Source: Platycnemis pennipes (Eukaryota; Arthropoda; Insecta; Odonata; Platycnemididae). Taken from it: 64,000 nt of DNA. Shown one piece after another: positions 10,601-22,971 of this stretch. The DNA lies in assembly GCA_933228895.1 (NCBI GenBank), contig OW121848.1, forward strand, positions 82,107,470 through 82,171,469, given 5' to 3'. Every line of letters starts with the position of its first letter. The first letter of the stretch is position 1. A model generated the notes under the pieces. It saw nothing but the letters and a program-made list of their open reading frames with translations. It was not told the origin of the DNA and ran no database searches. Both the position numbers and the translations under genes were made by a program.

Positions 10601-13600
10601 CTCAGGGATTTGCCTTGGAAAAAATAATTAATTAATTTAACGGGTAAGGAGTCAGTAGATTTGAATATTCATACTTTCGACATTTAGCTGAATTAGAATT
10701 CGGGATGTCCTGAAAGCTCTTTATCATATTTGATACTGTGGTGACGTTATTTTAGTAGCGCTATCACATTTATTTTATTAATTTGAATTCTTTCGCATAT
10801 TTAACATTTAGAATTATCGTATATATTTGTGGAACGAAGTAATGAACCTCTATTTTAATGCTTCCTTCTTTTTTTAGATAATTGAATTTTCCGACATGGG
10901 ACATAAAATCCTTTTGTAATATTTAGCTTAGCAATACAATATTTTGAAGTTTATTAATTTTATTACTTTTCTGTGCAGAGAGAATGAATTACCTTAGCTA
11001 ATTCCACTGTTTTTTTAAGTTCATTCATTCTTCCTGTAATGGATACATTCCACAAAGTCAAACCTGAAACCATTAGTGATGTTTATTCATGACATTGATC
11101 GATGGAGTAGATAAGCATTATAATCATGAAAATCATAATCAAGCTAATTTTATAAAATGAGTTTATGCTCCATGTTATTCCCCCTACTATTTCCGATGCT
11201 AAAATCTAAAAGCGAGCATACATCATACGCTACCTAGCTTTTGTATTGGAGACTACTGGACTATTCGTGCTTTTATATGAGGTAGTCGTTCTGATGTAGA
11301 TATGTAAGGATTTGAGGTGTTAGTATTTTGCTTAGCATTGTTCTTTGAAACCTCTGTCCTCCCCATGGGAGAATAATTGCGGCAGAAATATTTAATGGAG
11401 TGCATAAGATGAGTCCTTGGCTCATTCTACTGGAATTCAGACAAGACAGAGCTCGTCTGGCTCATATTGGCTTCGCAAATGATCCCGTCCCTCTATAATG
11501 TCTCGAGCAACCACTTCTTTCTGGTCTTTCTCATGTTCAATCGATGCTCAACGGCCTGCCCATTGGAACAGCTCTTCCTGGAGTTGCATGTGGTCATCGT
11601 GCTAGCCTAGCATTCCTTTTTATATTTCCCTTTTATCTTCATCCTTTTTATGCTTTGATTATTCCTTTACTCGTGTATGTCGTTTACTCATTATACAGAG
11701 CAGGGGTGGGATGAGTTTAATGTGAGAGGTACCTATTTCACTAGCGATTTAATGCGGGCCTGTGTGATCAGTATAAAATTTTATGGCACAAGTAGTATTA
11801 TAGATCACTTTTTTAACAGCATGAAGGAAACGTATTTCATTTTATTCCTCTTTCCGTTAAGTATTCCCCAAAAGGCCTTCAAAATGCAATATTTGCCGCT
11901 GGTGATTCCCTCTTTCTAGCATCTTAATATTTGGCAGCTCGAAGTACAATAGTAATGGAACTTCTTAAATTAGTTAATACTGATTATACTTGTACTTAGG
12001 TTCCTCTTTGTTATTTCTAAGAATACACCTACTTTTTCAGAACGCCCCAATTTATGAGAATTGCTTTTTTGAACTCTATTTTCCTCCATTTCTTTTAGTT
12101 TTCTCAGGATTCACTCAGATATTTGCATGGGCTGCCTTCTGATAAAATTCTTACAATTTGTTTGCTTAACTACTTGCTCTAAAGTGATTCAATTTTGTTA
12201 TAAGTGAAAAATTTGTTTATGTAAGTTGGCATTTCACCGGTCGATTTGTTGGACAAAGCTTGCACATGCTCCTGAAGTTTGCGAAGACTCAAATAAAAAA
12301 ATCAATTCGTACGGCAATACAATCTAGTTCTCTATTTTAAGATTTGTATGGTAAATTTTACTCACGAAGCCTTTCGCTTTCGTTACTAACGCTGTTTGAA
12401 AATGAGTGATTGACCAATTTATAATAGCCTTACATTAATGGGTAGAAAGATATTAGAACGTTAATTTAATGTGCCTGAGTTTTGCCAGTGCCCGGAAATG
12501 ACGTAAAGCCCAAATGCAGGAATATGCCTTTTGGAACAACTCAGGCTCTTCTCTGTGGAGTTAAAAGGTTGGCATTAATGCAGGTGGTAATCATACGCAC
12601 GAGGATTCCATCCAGCCGTCAGGGACCTCTGCAGTCAATGGTTGACCGACGCACCGTCGGTTAATTGACAGTACTTGATTTATTGAATTTCTTGTGAGGG
12701 AAAATTTACGATGTAATGATAAAACAGTGTTAAGGCGAAGAAAGATGGACCACTACGATCGCTAATTCGAGCCTGCAGTTAAACAAACGATCTCTGTTAT
12801 AGGCCTCTAGAACCGATTCAGTGCATGTACAAGTACAGTCAACATTAATTGAACGTTTCTCCAAACCTGTCTGCTACCCTCCATATGCCAATGAAGTCTG
12901 CATCTTCTAATAGTACTTCTTTTTAAGTGGTTCATAAGCATGTCCCTAAAGCTTCTCCGTGCTGTATTACAACAAAGTAACCTGAGCAATCAGAAATCCC
13001 CTTTCCTTCGATACATAAAATATGCATACTATCTATAATGGCACGTGATAGGAACCCTTATTTTTCGAGATAGGATTTCAAACTCTGAAAATGACTGTTC
13101 GTTACTGAAGTGCACCCCACTAAGAAAAAAGCAAAGCACCATCACCTGATTAGTGCTTCTACCACTATATTTATACTTGTGATTCTGGAATAGGATCTAA
13201 AGGTACAAATACACACTCAAAAGTAACTAACGTACATATGCCACCTTCGAGTGTGATGTATTAATTAAGCTATGAATTTATAGTTGAGAAACGAAAGAGA
13301 ACTTTATCATTTATTAACAATTCAAGACGTTTTTTTTTCAAAAGTATTCTACCAAGACTGGCGAAGTGTTCAGTAGCAATGTGTCGATAACTAAGTTATC
13401 AGTGTGAGCTAGGGTAGAGGACGGCTAGGGTTACTAAACGGTGGGTTCTGAAAGAGTGAGAAAGAAAACCGTAGCGCGAAGTTCCCTGAGAAGTTCGCAG
13501 ATGGTATTATTGACTAAAATTGCTATTACCATGCTGATAGTGTCATCAGCCACAATCATCAATCCTAAAATTGGTTCAACTCAGCTCTACACTCGATTCG

Positions 13601-14783
13601 TATAAATGACAACAATTCGGCCAAATAAAAGGATTACTAATCCATAATGCGTTATAGTAAAATAGGTACTTCTAGATTCATCCCAGGTTTAATCCACTAT
13701 CCTTACAATCAATTAGATTTGTATGGGTTTTTCTATTGGTACATTAAATATAATTTCAAAAGGCTGAAAAATGCAAGAAATGAGGAATATTTATCTTATA
13801 AACTTTACTATCCCATCTCAGTGCGGGTATTCCAAGTCGAGGAAATAACATGAAGGAGTTTTAAAATACGTTAAAGGTATATTTGAGAGCGTAAAATGGT
13901 AAGGTAACGTTATGGGTGCTGTGATATTACCGACATGTTTCCTCAGCGGAAGCAGTGTTCAAATGGCTTTATTGAACCGATAGGCGGTGCAATGGGAGCC
14001 AAATGACGTTGCTAAGGTGATGAGGCGGGAGAGTTGGCTGTTGGAATTGAGAGTGGGAAAGGAATTGTGAAGGCGGCGACAGGGATACCACGTGGGTTCA
14101 CCCTAAACTTAGTTTGCGAGGGATTACCGCAGAAGCACAGAGGCGGCCTCTACTCTTGTGACTCTATGGCTTCCGCAGAAATGCCCAACATGCCCAACTA
14201 CTCCCCCTCTCCCCCTCCTCCTCGTTTTCATCCCCTCCGTAGCTTCCTTGTCCAACCTATTACCGTTCTAAATCTTCCAACTGGCTCTATACCACAAACC
14301 TCCTCTGAAAACTCCGGCATGATTCCTACATCGTTCCTATTTGATAAAGGAGGCACAGAAAGGACAATAGTTCAAAAATATTCCTAAAATTGATTATTTG
14401 TTTCTCTACGAAAGTAATGCGGTGAAAATTTGGTTTATTTTGATTGCAAAGCAAAAAATAGCAGCTTTTCTTCTGTTATTTATACCACAGATAAATAAAT
14501 AAATTCCATTGCATATTGATGTATATATTTCAGGATTTTTTCATTTTTCTTGCGGTAATTTTTCACTCTCTCTCTCTCAAAAACTTTTTAGCCACTGAAA
14601 AAAGTGTGTTGAATGTTAGATTACAAAATATTGCTACAAGACTCATAGGAAACATTTTTTTAGATCCTATGCATGGTAGAGACGGTATGATATCTTTAAC
14701 TTTAGCCGTTGGAGCTCCTAATACCTAAACTTCTATCACTATGGTAGGTAAAATAAAGGCCCTGGTATAAAGGTAGATAGATA
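7621..14783. other. AT-rich DNA with pyrimidine-rich and CpG-rich islands
   Basis: A CT-rich tract lies at about 8260-8570. A CpG-containing island at about 9400-9910 ends in C-rich DNA (CCGCTCCCGCATCCACCGC near 9725), and a short CT-rich tract lies near 14196-14230. Open frames of up to 117 codons (9556-9909 minus, 14034-14387 plus) show no known domain. At 12645-12661 there is a 7-bp hairpin (ACCGACG, loop CAC, CGTCGGT). A weak match to the tail of the SINE family at 62055 lies at about 14655-14730. Confidence 0.4.
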
Positions 14784-16529
14784 CAGAGTGCAGAGCGGTC
14801 AGGGAAAATCTGGAAATCATGGAAAAGTCAGGGAATTTGGAAAAGAGGAAAAAGTCAGGGAAAATGGGCACGGAATTCTGCACTGGGAGTTCAAGCGAAT
14901 CAACCAGTCCATCTGGCCGACAGAGCAGAACAAATATATGAAAATAATGAGAAAATCACGAAAAATATTCATTACTTAGGAACGATTCTCCTAATGGGTT
15001 ATGATAAGCCTTAAAATTTACTAAAATCAGCTTAGCATGGATAATCACTCTTCAAACCTCCCGCAGATCATTACCCCATCTAGAATATTTAATTCACTCG
15101 GTAACGTTCACGGTGTTCGCAGCCAACCACCGTACCCCAAATCTGACACCAATATGTCGTGAGTATGACCAAGTCAAGAAAATAACAGAAAACAGAAAAA
15201 AATTAGAAATAACTAGTGATGGATGGATCTAGGTATTTTTTTGGGTCCAGAATCTGGTCCTTGCCTTCGTTTCAGTTCTTTGACTTGGTTTCTGTTCCTT
15301 AGTTTCAGATGATGGATTCTGAATTTAATTTCTAATCCTACATTTTCAATCTATACAGAAAAACAGCAACAATAATATTTCCAAAAACATGTCAATTTAT
15401 AGTATAAATAATCAACTTCCTATCATCTGCGTGGATAATATTTTCCTGGGGATAATATTTTCCTCAAGGGATGCAATAACTATATGTCATGACTTCTAGC
15501 TTAAAATTCACTTTCCTTATCACATGCTCATCAAACAATAAATTTTTAACCCGTACAACTATTCTTTAGAGTGCAGTTAAAAAAAATTATAAGTTCATCT
15601 TCATTAATATTTGAATTATTTTCCAAAACATAAGATCCTAGTGATGCCATATTTTATCACCCTCTATCCAGAAAGGTATAAATGTAATTATAGAAAAAAG
15701 ACTTCCGAGCTTATCACACACCAAGAATAATATAATATAGAATATTAAATAATAAACAAAATCTAAAATCCAAAATCAATTCAGTGCACAATGGGTTTAC
15801 ATTAACTTGGGTTACCGTTATATATCAAATCCTTGAAATTCTACAAATTCTTCTTTAGAAACAAAAACTTTTTAATACGGTCAGGAGATTCCATTTATGG
15901 AATATCTGGGGATTCCATTTTTAAGACTATAAAATTATTATAGAATGTTTCAAACTACTAAACTAGTAATTTTGCAATGTCTTATTAATAATAACCTTTA
16001 ACATGAAATTTATGAGTTTTATACTCATAAGGAGAGGTTGTGTAACTCGGGTAATAAAATGAGATGAGCCTTTTTTCATGCTACTGGAAGCAAAATAAAG
16101 AAATCTGTCTTGGCTTTTTACTCCATTATTTGCAAGAAAAAAGGATACCTGCATTCTCCGAACTCGGGTAAGCCGACACTAGCAGAGTGGGGTAGTGTAC
16201 TGCAGATAATGAAGTTGGATTCTTATCGCTGTTTAAAATTTTTCTTTCAGCCATTGAATCAAAAATTTTATCATCCTTAATTTCCAACCATTGTGTGTGG
16301 ATACTCACTTTTTGTACTTATATTGCTTAAACTCAATTTACAAATGCATACTTAATAATACATTGTAAAGTTAACGTTACGTTTACACGGTTTTTATTCT
16401 GTGATAAAATATTTTTCCAATCGTTTTCACTAACGCAAAATTTTATTATTTGTGTTTCATTTGTTGGCTTGTATATTCATATGAAATTTCTGATAATCTA
16501 CTTTTTATAACTGGCTGCTTGCCTTGCCC

Positions 16530-16600
16530 TAGGAATACAGCATGAACGGTATTACTAGGCAGTGTTAAGGATCGAACGGGCGACCGGCAGCACACTAGCT
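16530..16600 (-). mobile_element. Possible tRNA-derived SINE fragment
   Basis: On the minus strand the sequence TGCTGCCGGTCGCCCG followed by TTCGATCC resembles the anticodon arm and B box of a tRNA-derived SINE. No good A box at the right distance was found and the edges are unclear. It lies inside the 14784-17340 transposon, just upstream of its ORF. If real, it would be a nested insertion. Confidence 0.25.
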
Positions 16601-16617
16601 CTCATTTTTAACTACTA

Positions 16618-17034
16618 TTGTATTTAACTACTTTGGCATTGTGTCAAGATTTTGCTTATATTGTCTTATGGGAACGCTTTGTTGAGAGCGGCTTTCCTGT
16701 GAGCAAAGACATAATGGTAGAGAATATGTTAGAAGATACATTAATAGGGCTTTGTCATATTTGGGACTACATCTCCCGTCATGATGGTGATGTCAAATCC
16801 ATCGTAATTACGAAGGAGATGGTGAGGTATGCGCGATCAGCACATATGCGTTACAAAGCTGCCTTTGAACCTAAGGCTCAGGTAGAAAGGGATAGCAAGA
16901 ATGAGTTACAGATCCAGAGGGGGGAAAGAAAGAGAGAGGCAGAGGAATTAGAACAGTTGAATCTAGAAAAGAAGAAGACACGAGAAACACTTGATAAGAT
17001 GAACAAAGATAATATCCAAAGATCCAGAAAGTAA
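16618..17034 (+). pseudogene. Transposase-tail-like ORF inside the 14784-17340 element
   Basis: A 138-codon frame begins at a TTG and has no good initiator, so it is probably the 3' part of a longer gene. Residues 18-60 include LWERFVESGFPVSKD and IGLCHIWDYISRHDGD. Then comes ITKEMVRYARSAHMRYKAA, followed by a highly charged lysine/glutamate segment at 88-138 that is likely helical or coiled-coil. A short motif (xxAH/xxYxxxLE) followed by a charged coil resembles, from memory of the families, the C-termini of some transposon-derived proteins related to hAT transposases. Its position next to the right TIR fits that reading. No catalytic residues are visible, and a host-gene origin is not excluded. 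Confidence 0.4.
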
Positions 17035-17340
17035 TTAAAGCATACCTATTATTGTAATCTAACCTACATATCTCCATAATTGATTTCCTCTTCCTGTTTT
17101 CAAGTTTTGATCCGAGGCCAAATAATTTTTTTTTAAAGCGTTTATGATTTTTTACTGTAAATTTGTGATCCTGTTATGCACGAAACAGCATTTGGAATGA
17201 GAACACTGAGGAAAATGCAGATTTGCAACAAAAAATGCACCATCAAATGGTTCAAATGTCATGGAAAGTCATAAATTTTGGTCATGAAAATCATGGTAAA
17301 GTTGGGGAAAATAAAAAAACTAAAACTGCTGGGCACCCTG

Positions 17341-20181
17341 TAGATATGACCATGTGTTTTACTAAAACAATAGCACTTTAAGTGGGAGAGAAATTGTGTT
17401 AGTGCTCTGGAAATAGTGCGCTTGACATGTTTCAAATTTTTAGTCTGGGACAAAAGTATTTATTCGTAAAGTGTATATAGTAAAGTGTATAACGGCCTTA
17501 AATTCTATCCTATTTTTCCCGAAGTAATAGATTTCCTCGTTTTACCAACTTTCTGTTTCTTTTTAGGTTTTATCCACTTTAGTGTAATCTCTTGTACTGT
17601 ATGACCTCTCTTGTCCATTTGAACTTCGTAATCTCAGCGACAGAGTTATCTTCCTATTTCTAAATTTTGGGTGGCCAAAAACTTATTGAAATAGACAGGA
17701 GTAATAGCACCGATAAGGAAGATGACAAATTATATTTAGGACATTTGTTTCATTACGACTATACGTAATATATGGGCGTTCTTATCTTAGAAATCGTGGT
17801 AAATATCTTTCGTATTCATCAGGTCTTTTCTGAACTGGAGCATTTTACTGTTTGGTGTTGGATGCAGTTGGTTTTGCTTGAACGCATTAAGCAGGTCGGA
17901 GCAAGGTCTATCAACTCTTATTTTAACACATATCAACTCTAACCTCTATTAGCTCTGATTTTCGTTTTCTTGCTGCTATATGTATTTTCATTCCCGATTA
18001 TTTAAGAGAAAAGAGAACTTTCAGAACAGCGAAGAGGGCTTCATTCTCTGTGAACCCAACACAGTGACTCAGCCGCGTTCGAAATATTTGTTTTGTCACT
18101 TATTTGGAGGACATTCCCTCGTTTAATGTCTAACCTAACGTTATAAATGGCTTTGTCTATTTATTAGTTTGTAAATACACAGTTTTTGTATTTTTAGGTG
18201 TTTCACCAATGCTTAGATGATTATATTGACGAGGTACTGTGTTTTTAAATTTCAAAGTGAATATAGCAATAGAAATCCCATTAGTTTCACTCCTAGCTGT
18301 TGCTATTTCATATTTTTAACCTATTCATATTATCACTTTCTTCAAATTCAGTATATTTTTCTGCTATTACTGGGTTGAATGATTCAACCTGGCATTTCCA
18401 CGCATCATTCGTCTTCACTGCCAGCAGTCTTCGCTTGTTGTCTGATATGTCGTTCTGATGGCTGTCTACGTCAGAATATAGTTTGGATACGCTTTACTCC
18501 CCTGAAAGGTATATAGTGTTCATCAGGATTCAATTTAAGGATTCATATTATGTCTTTGAATGGAAAATATGTCACCTATTTTTCAATTTTGTATTTTACC
18601 TAGAGTATTGGGAGGTCTTGTTCAAGGTCATAAGGCGGATAGGAGTCCAACTGCATTCTATTCACCCATGGAACTGTGCCGCCAACTCGACGGCGTCCCT
18701 GATAATAATTGAAAGCACTTTTATTTCCGAACCTTTCAAAAGTTAAAAAGAGGCACTTACGTCTCACCCCGAGAGAAAAATAAGGATCGTGCCATCCATT
18801 ATCTCTTCCTCGATCATTGAAATCTGTAATGAGAATATTGTGCAATTTTTTATTCAGACTTTTACTTCTGCTTATAGAATAGCCGGAATTCATTTTACTC
18901 CGACACAAGATAGGCATTTAAAAAACTTTCTCCTAATGTCTCCTTCAATTCTGATGCATTGTTCTTTAACTCGTCATTTTACGACCACATAGGTACCTAT
19001 TGATGAAGTAATTTCTCATTTACTTTGGAAAGTTTATTTGCATATGTTCTTCCGTTTGTAGAAGAGATGTCATTTGTCGATTATGATAATTATCGTGAAA
19101 AAGTAGGCATGTAAAAAAGATACTACTGTTAAATACGTATCGCTGCAAGCCTACGGCACTGCCTACAATGCGGTTTAACCCACGCCTTAAGACACCCGGT
19201 TATTCCTATGTCTATCTTAAGGATACATTATACCGATGACGAATAAATGCGGAAATTGATTGTTCTTTTAAACTGATAGGTTGTACAATTTATTTGTGCC
19301 ATATTTAATACAGCACTGATTAATGTGACGTATCATCTGGTCGGACTGAGCTTCAAGCTTCTATATAACGCATTATTTTAAACCCAAATGTTTTGAAATT
19401 GATTTTCAAATGTCTTAAGATATTACTCAAGTCGGGAAAGAATCGCTAAAAACTTTAAACCGAGTTCTCATACCTTTTTAATAACTCAAAGACTACTAGT
19501 TTTGAAGATTTGTCTTCTAATATTTTCACTACGTTATTTGTAACGAAGAGTATAAATTGTAATTGTTCTATTGCATCAGGACCTAGAGACAAATTTTTGA
19601 AAATAGAGTATCAAAAGCATTTAGGATTGTTGCAATCGAGCCTCTAACTTATTTCCTCAGTATATCGGTGAGAAATAGTTGGGTGATCTCATATTATTCA
19701 GCTGACTGTGAGACATTTAAGGCTGTCTGAGGAATGAGGAACGATAACAGCCCACTACAGATGTGATTAAAGGGTTGAAAAGATAAAGATTAATGAGGTT
19801 TCTTTGTTATCACAGAAATGAATTATTACTTTTCCTTCTTTACCTTTTAAAAGTACTACAGGATGTTTCTTCTTAGACCTTGCGGTGTTGTTGTCCATTT
19901 TCAATTCCATCGTAACCCAGTATAGGTAATGTTGATGATAGTGTTATTCTAAATGAGCCAATAAGTCATATATTATTTACCCTTGCTTTAATGCTCATCA
20001 CATTATCAAATATCCGATGAACGTATTGGATTTACGATTTCCTATTCTTTATTTTGATCAAAATGGATTATCGTAAAGGATCGTTATGGAATTTTATTCC
20101 TTTAACTTGTAAATACATTTTGTCTCTCTTCTCCGTAGTACCTATCAGAGTACTGATAGTAAAGGAGGTGTCTTCCTGCGA
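17341..20181. other. AT-rich DNA without recognised gene
   Basis: Open frames are 105 codons or fewer (18483-18746 plus, 18600-18917 minus), overlap each other, and show no known domain. I see no structured repeat, pol III promoter pair or CpG-rich island. Confidence 0.4.
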
Positions 20182-20282
20182 TAAATGGCGCATGCAACGA
20201 AATGGTGTGATATTGAATGTATTAACTCAATGCCGGCGTAATTTCTAATGCATTTCGCTTTGAGGTAGACAGCTATGATGAG
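20182..20282 (+). repeat. Diverged direct repeat, copy 1
   Basis: About 100 bp (TAAATGGCGCATGCAACG, then AAATGGTGTGATATTGAAT and a CATTTCGCTTTGAGGTAG part) matches 20884-20984 at an estimated three-quarters or more of positions. The two copies are in the same orientation and 702 bp apart. No coding content is seen. It may be part of a dispersed repeat or the ends of a larger element. The family is unknown. Confidence 0.65.
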
Positions 20283-20883
20283 GTGCATTTTGGGCATACG
20301 CAATATCTGGTGAGAATTTTTCTTCCATTGCCCCATTAAGCTGTCGCCGCGTGCACAGTTTTCCCACTTAGACTCAAATGCAACGCGTGAGTGACGTCTG
20401 GAGCCTAAGCTTTTCCCCCACCTTCCACGAGTACCTCGTAGGTAACATTGATCTGTCTCTAGAACATTCTAGCAGACAGCTCCCAGCCCGACGACATAAC
20501 GTCTGCTGAGTACAGAAGTAGCTCTCAGCCATGTCCCTGTAACGTGCTGAATTCTTCTAGGAAAAAAAGCCATTTACCTTCTAGGAGGAATTCAAATCGC
20601 CTTCCGCTCAATGTCTTCTGCTAGTAATTTTTAACTGTCAGACTAATGCACTGAAGTTACATTATTTTCGTAAGCACGGGCTTATGAGAGCGGCCATTCA
20701 AAAAATGTTCATTTGTAGCGATGTAGGAGAATTCACGTTTTCACGTGAATTGCGAACGTGCTCTTTTTTGGACTTTACCTTGGCTTTTAAATGATAAGTT
20801 TATTTCTAATACAAGCATATCATAAAAAGACGATTACTTCATTGACCATTTAAAATTTTCATGCTCTCTTCATGTTTCCGAGT
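20283..20883. other. Spacer between direct repeats, with perfect 8-bp hairpin
   Basis: The spacer has moderate GC near 20340-20560 and no ORF of note. At 20730-20751 the arms AATTCACG and CGTGAATT form a perfect 8-bp inverted repeat with a 6-base loop that overlaps a CACGTG E-box (20742-20747). Confidence 0.4.
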
Positions 20884-20984
20884 AAATGATGCATGCAACG
20901 AAATTGTGTGATATTGAATATATTACCTCAGTCTTGGCATAATTTCTGTCTCATTTCGTTTAGAGATAGGCTGCTAAGTGAAAG
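20884..20984 (+). repeat. Diverged direct repeat, copy 2
   Basis: This segment (TAAATGATGCATGCAACG, AAATTGTGTGATATTGAAT, CATTTCGTTTAGAGATAGG) is the partner of 20182-20282. Several substitutions but few length changes separate the two, so the duplication or paired insertion is old. Confidence 0.65.
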
Positions 20985-21739
20985 TGAGGACGTGTTTCAA
21001 GACTCAGCTTGTGTTCTAAATAAACAGTTCGTGTAAAAATAAACTATCATGTCATCGTATTTCTCACAGCAGTGCAGCTATATTTTCTCCATGATATAAT
21101 TATTTTAATTTCCATATTACTATTAGTATATTTATCCAGACAAACCTGTTTTTTATTGTACGTTGTCTGCAAAAAATTTGTCGGTCGAAATGAATATTTC
21201 TTTTATAATTAGCTGTTTTAAGCATTTTGACTTTACATTTTATTTTTACGAGCAAATATAGTCAGAATTCTAGAGTATATTTAATTGTTAGTTACATTTT
21301 TTTACGAGATGATGTTAGAATTCAAGATTACTCAGTGCGTAGTGCATCAATTAATATCCATTTTCATATTATTGTCCTTTTAGGTCGTTTCATGGTCAGT
21401 CAGTCAACACCGTCAACACTCACACGATTTTGGTAGAATTTTTTATGTACTATGCGTTTCAACTCAGAATTATCATCAGATACACGGAAGTGTGTTGAAC
21501 CGCGTAGTGTATCAAAAACTGGAAAAGGTGCGATATTTGTGTGATTGAATATGTGCTCCATCCAATTCATCAAGTTCGAAAATCTACAACCTATTCGTTA
21601 GTACTGATATCTCTGTAGTTTGTGGTACTGCGCCTCTCTTGGACGTTATCAAGTGTGGGAAAGATGACGTGATTGCAATTCCTTCCATTATGATTGCCAT
21701 CAAGGTACTAGGGCTACCATAAAATCGTATCTGTTCCTT

Positions 21740-22300
21740 GTGTTATATTTTCTTTCCCTTTGCTGGGTAAATCGACCGTATTGCTCGAAGTAGGCTCTTC
21801 CTCTCGACTTCGGAGGGCATAAACGAGATGCAGGGAGTTCGGGAACTCTCCCGTAAGCCCATGGAACGAGTTTGAGGGGGGCGTACTCATCTCCTTGATC
21901 TTCTCCCGCCCCTTCTCCCCTCGGTCCACCAACCCCCCCTCCCCCCTCTTCCGTCACGCGCCGAGGTGGCCAAGGCGGCTGCTAAGACGGTCCCATCAGG
22001 GAGAGGAAGGAAACGTCAAGTCATCGAGGTTTTCGGGCGGAAGGAATTTTCGGTGGGCGTGCTGTCGTTTGTGCGTGTTGATTTGAAGACGCGACGAGAT
22101 TCCGGCGGCGCTCGTAGTCGACGTCGATTATGCATCGAGTTTTATGGGCGCGCATGCCGCGCCGTGGTCGTCCGTCGCGGAGTTCGCGGGGATTATTTCT
22201 CCGAAGCGTCAACGGCTAGGATTTATGGCCCGTAATGTGAACGCAAAGAGGAGGGAAGCAGGCCGTCCGAGGTGATTCAATTCTCCGCGTCGCAAACAAT
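21740..22300. other. CpG-rich island, possible promoter or first exon
   Basis: CpG dinucleotides are dense from about 21770 to 22290, in contrast to AT-rich flanks. A plus-strand frame at 21966-22235 encodes an arginine-rich, non-repetitive peptide (MAKAAAKTVPSGRGRKRQ at its start), overlapped by minus-strand frames. I recognise no domain, and translations of GC-rich DNA often look like this. A 5' exon or promoter is plausible. Confidence 0.4.
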
Positions 22301-22971
22301 AAAGTGTGCTGCTTTGAGACTCGATTTTTTTGTCATTTATTTCACTCGAGCTATTATCCTCCAAGACTTTGGTGGGCGAGGCGTTCTATGCATATGATAC
22401 CTCAGTGATCATTTTAAATGCCACTATGGGGACAATAATGATGCTCCAACCGAAAAGGAGAAAGAAACTTGTCCAGAAGCATTACATTGTGTCGCCATCT
22501 GTAGTTTATTTAAAAAGTGTTCACGTGACATTCTTGCAGACATGCACGTGTTTTCTGTGAATTAAACATTCCAGCTTGGAAACAACGTAAGACTGAGAAA
22601 ACAAATGGTTACGGTACCTGTGAATGAGTTATATCCGGTTTTAAGTGCCCCAACTGCTCAGATAATATAAAACCGTTCAACCAAATCTTAAGATAGAAAT
22701 ATGATTTGGTTAAACGCATCGTTGAACTGTATCTTATTTACAGCCTGTTCGTGTAATGAAATGAATCGAAGCTGTAAATAACACTCCTTCTACGTACAAA
22801 ATAATGTTGGTTTCTGCTTCTGCATGTAAATATTCAGTTCATTAATTATCATCCAGATCATTTAGCTCCTGCTACTTTTAGCTATTTGTTTTATTATTTG
22901 ACTGTTGAGGCTTTTTTGTTTCTGTAAATCAAGAGAATACGCAGAAGCAAGTGTTAATTATTTACATCTAC

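Larger units (their letters stand above)
14784..17340. mobile_element. 2.56-kb DNA transposon with imperfect terminal inverted repeats
   Basis: The left end CAGAGTGCAGAGCGGTC and the reverse complement of the right end, CAGGGTGCCCAGCAGTT, match at 12 of 17 positions. Both subterminal regions carry the same kind of short motif: GTCAGGGAAAATCTGG and AAAGTCAGGG on the left, ATGTCATGGAAAGTCAT and TCATGGTAAAGTTGGGG on the right. TAGATA occurs just outside both ends, but the exact TSD cannot be fixed. The AT-rich interior holds one notable frame near the right end (16618-17034). The termini and ORF suggest a cut-and-paste transposon, perhaps hAT-like, with most of the transposase decayed. Confidence 0.65.

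Noticed and set aside
12645..12661. Hairpin as a transcription terminator
   Set aside because: The 7-bp stem lacks a following T-run and the genome is eukaryotic, so a bacterial-type terminator makes no sense.
14784..17340. Tc1/mariner element with TA target site
   Set aside because: TA does flank both ends, but the termini and the ORF tail do not resemble Tc1/mariner, and the flanks share a longer TAGATA string.
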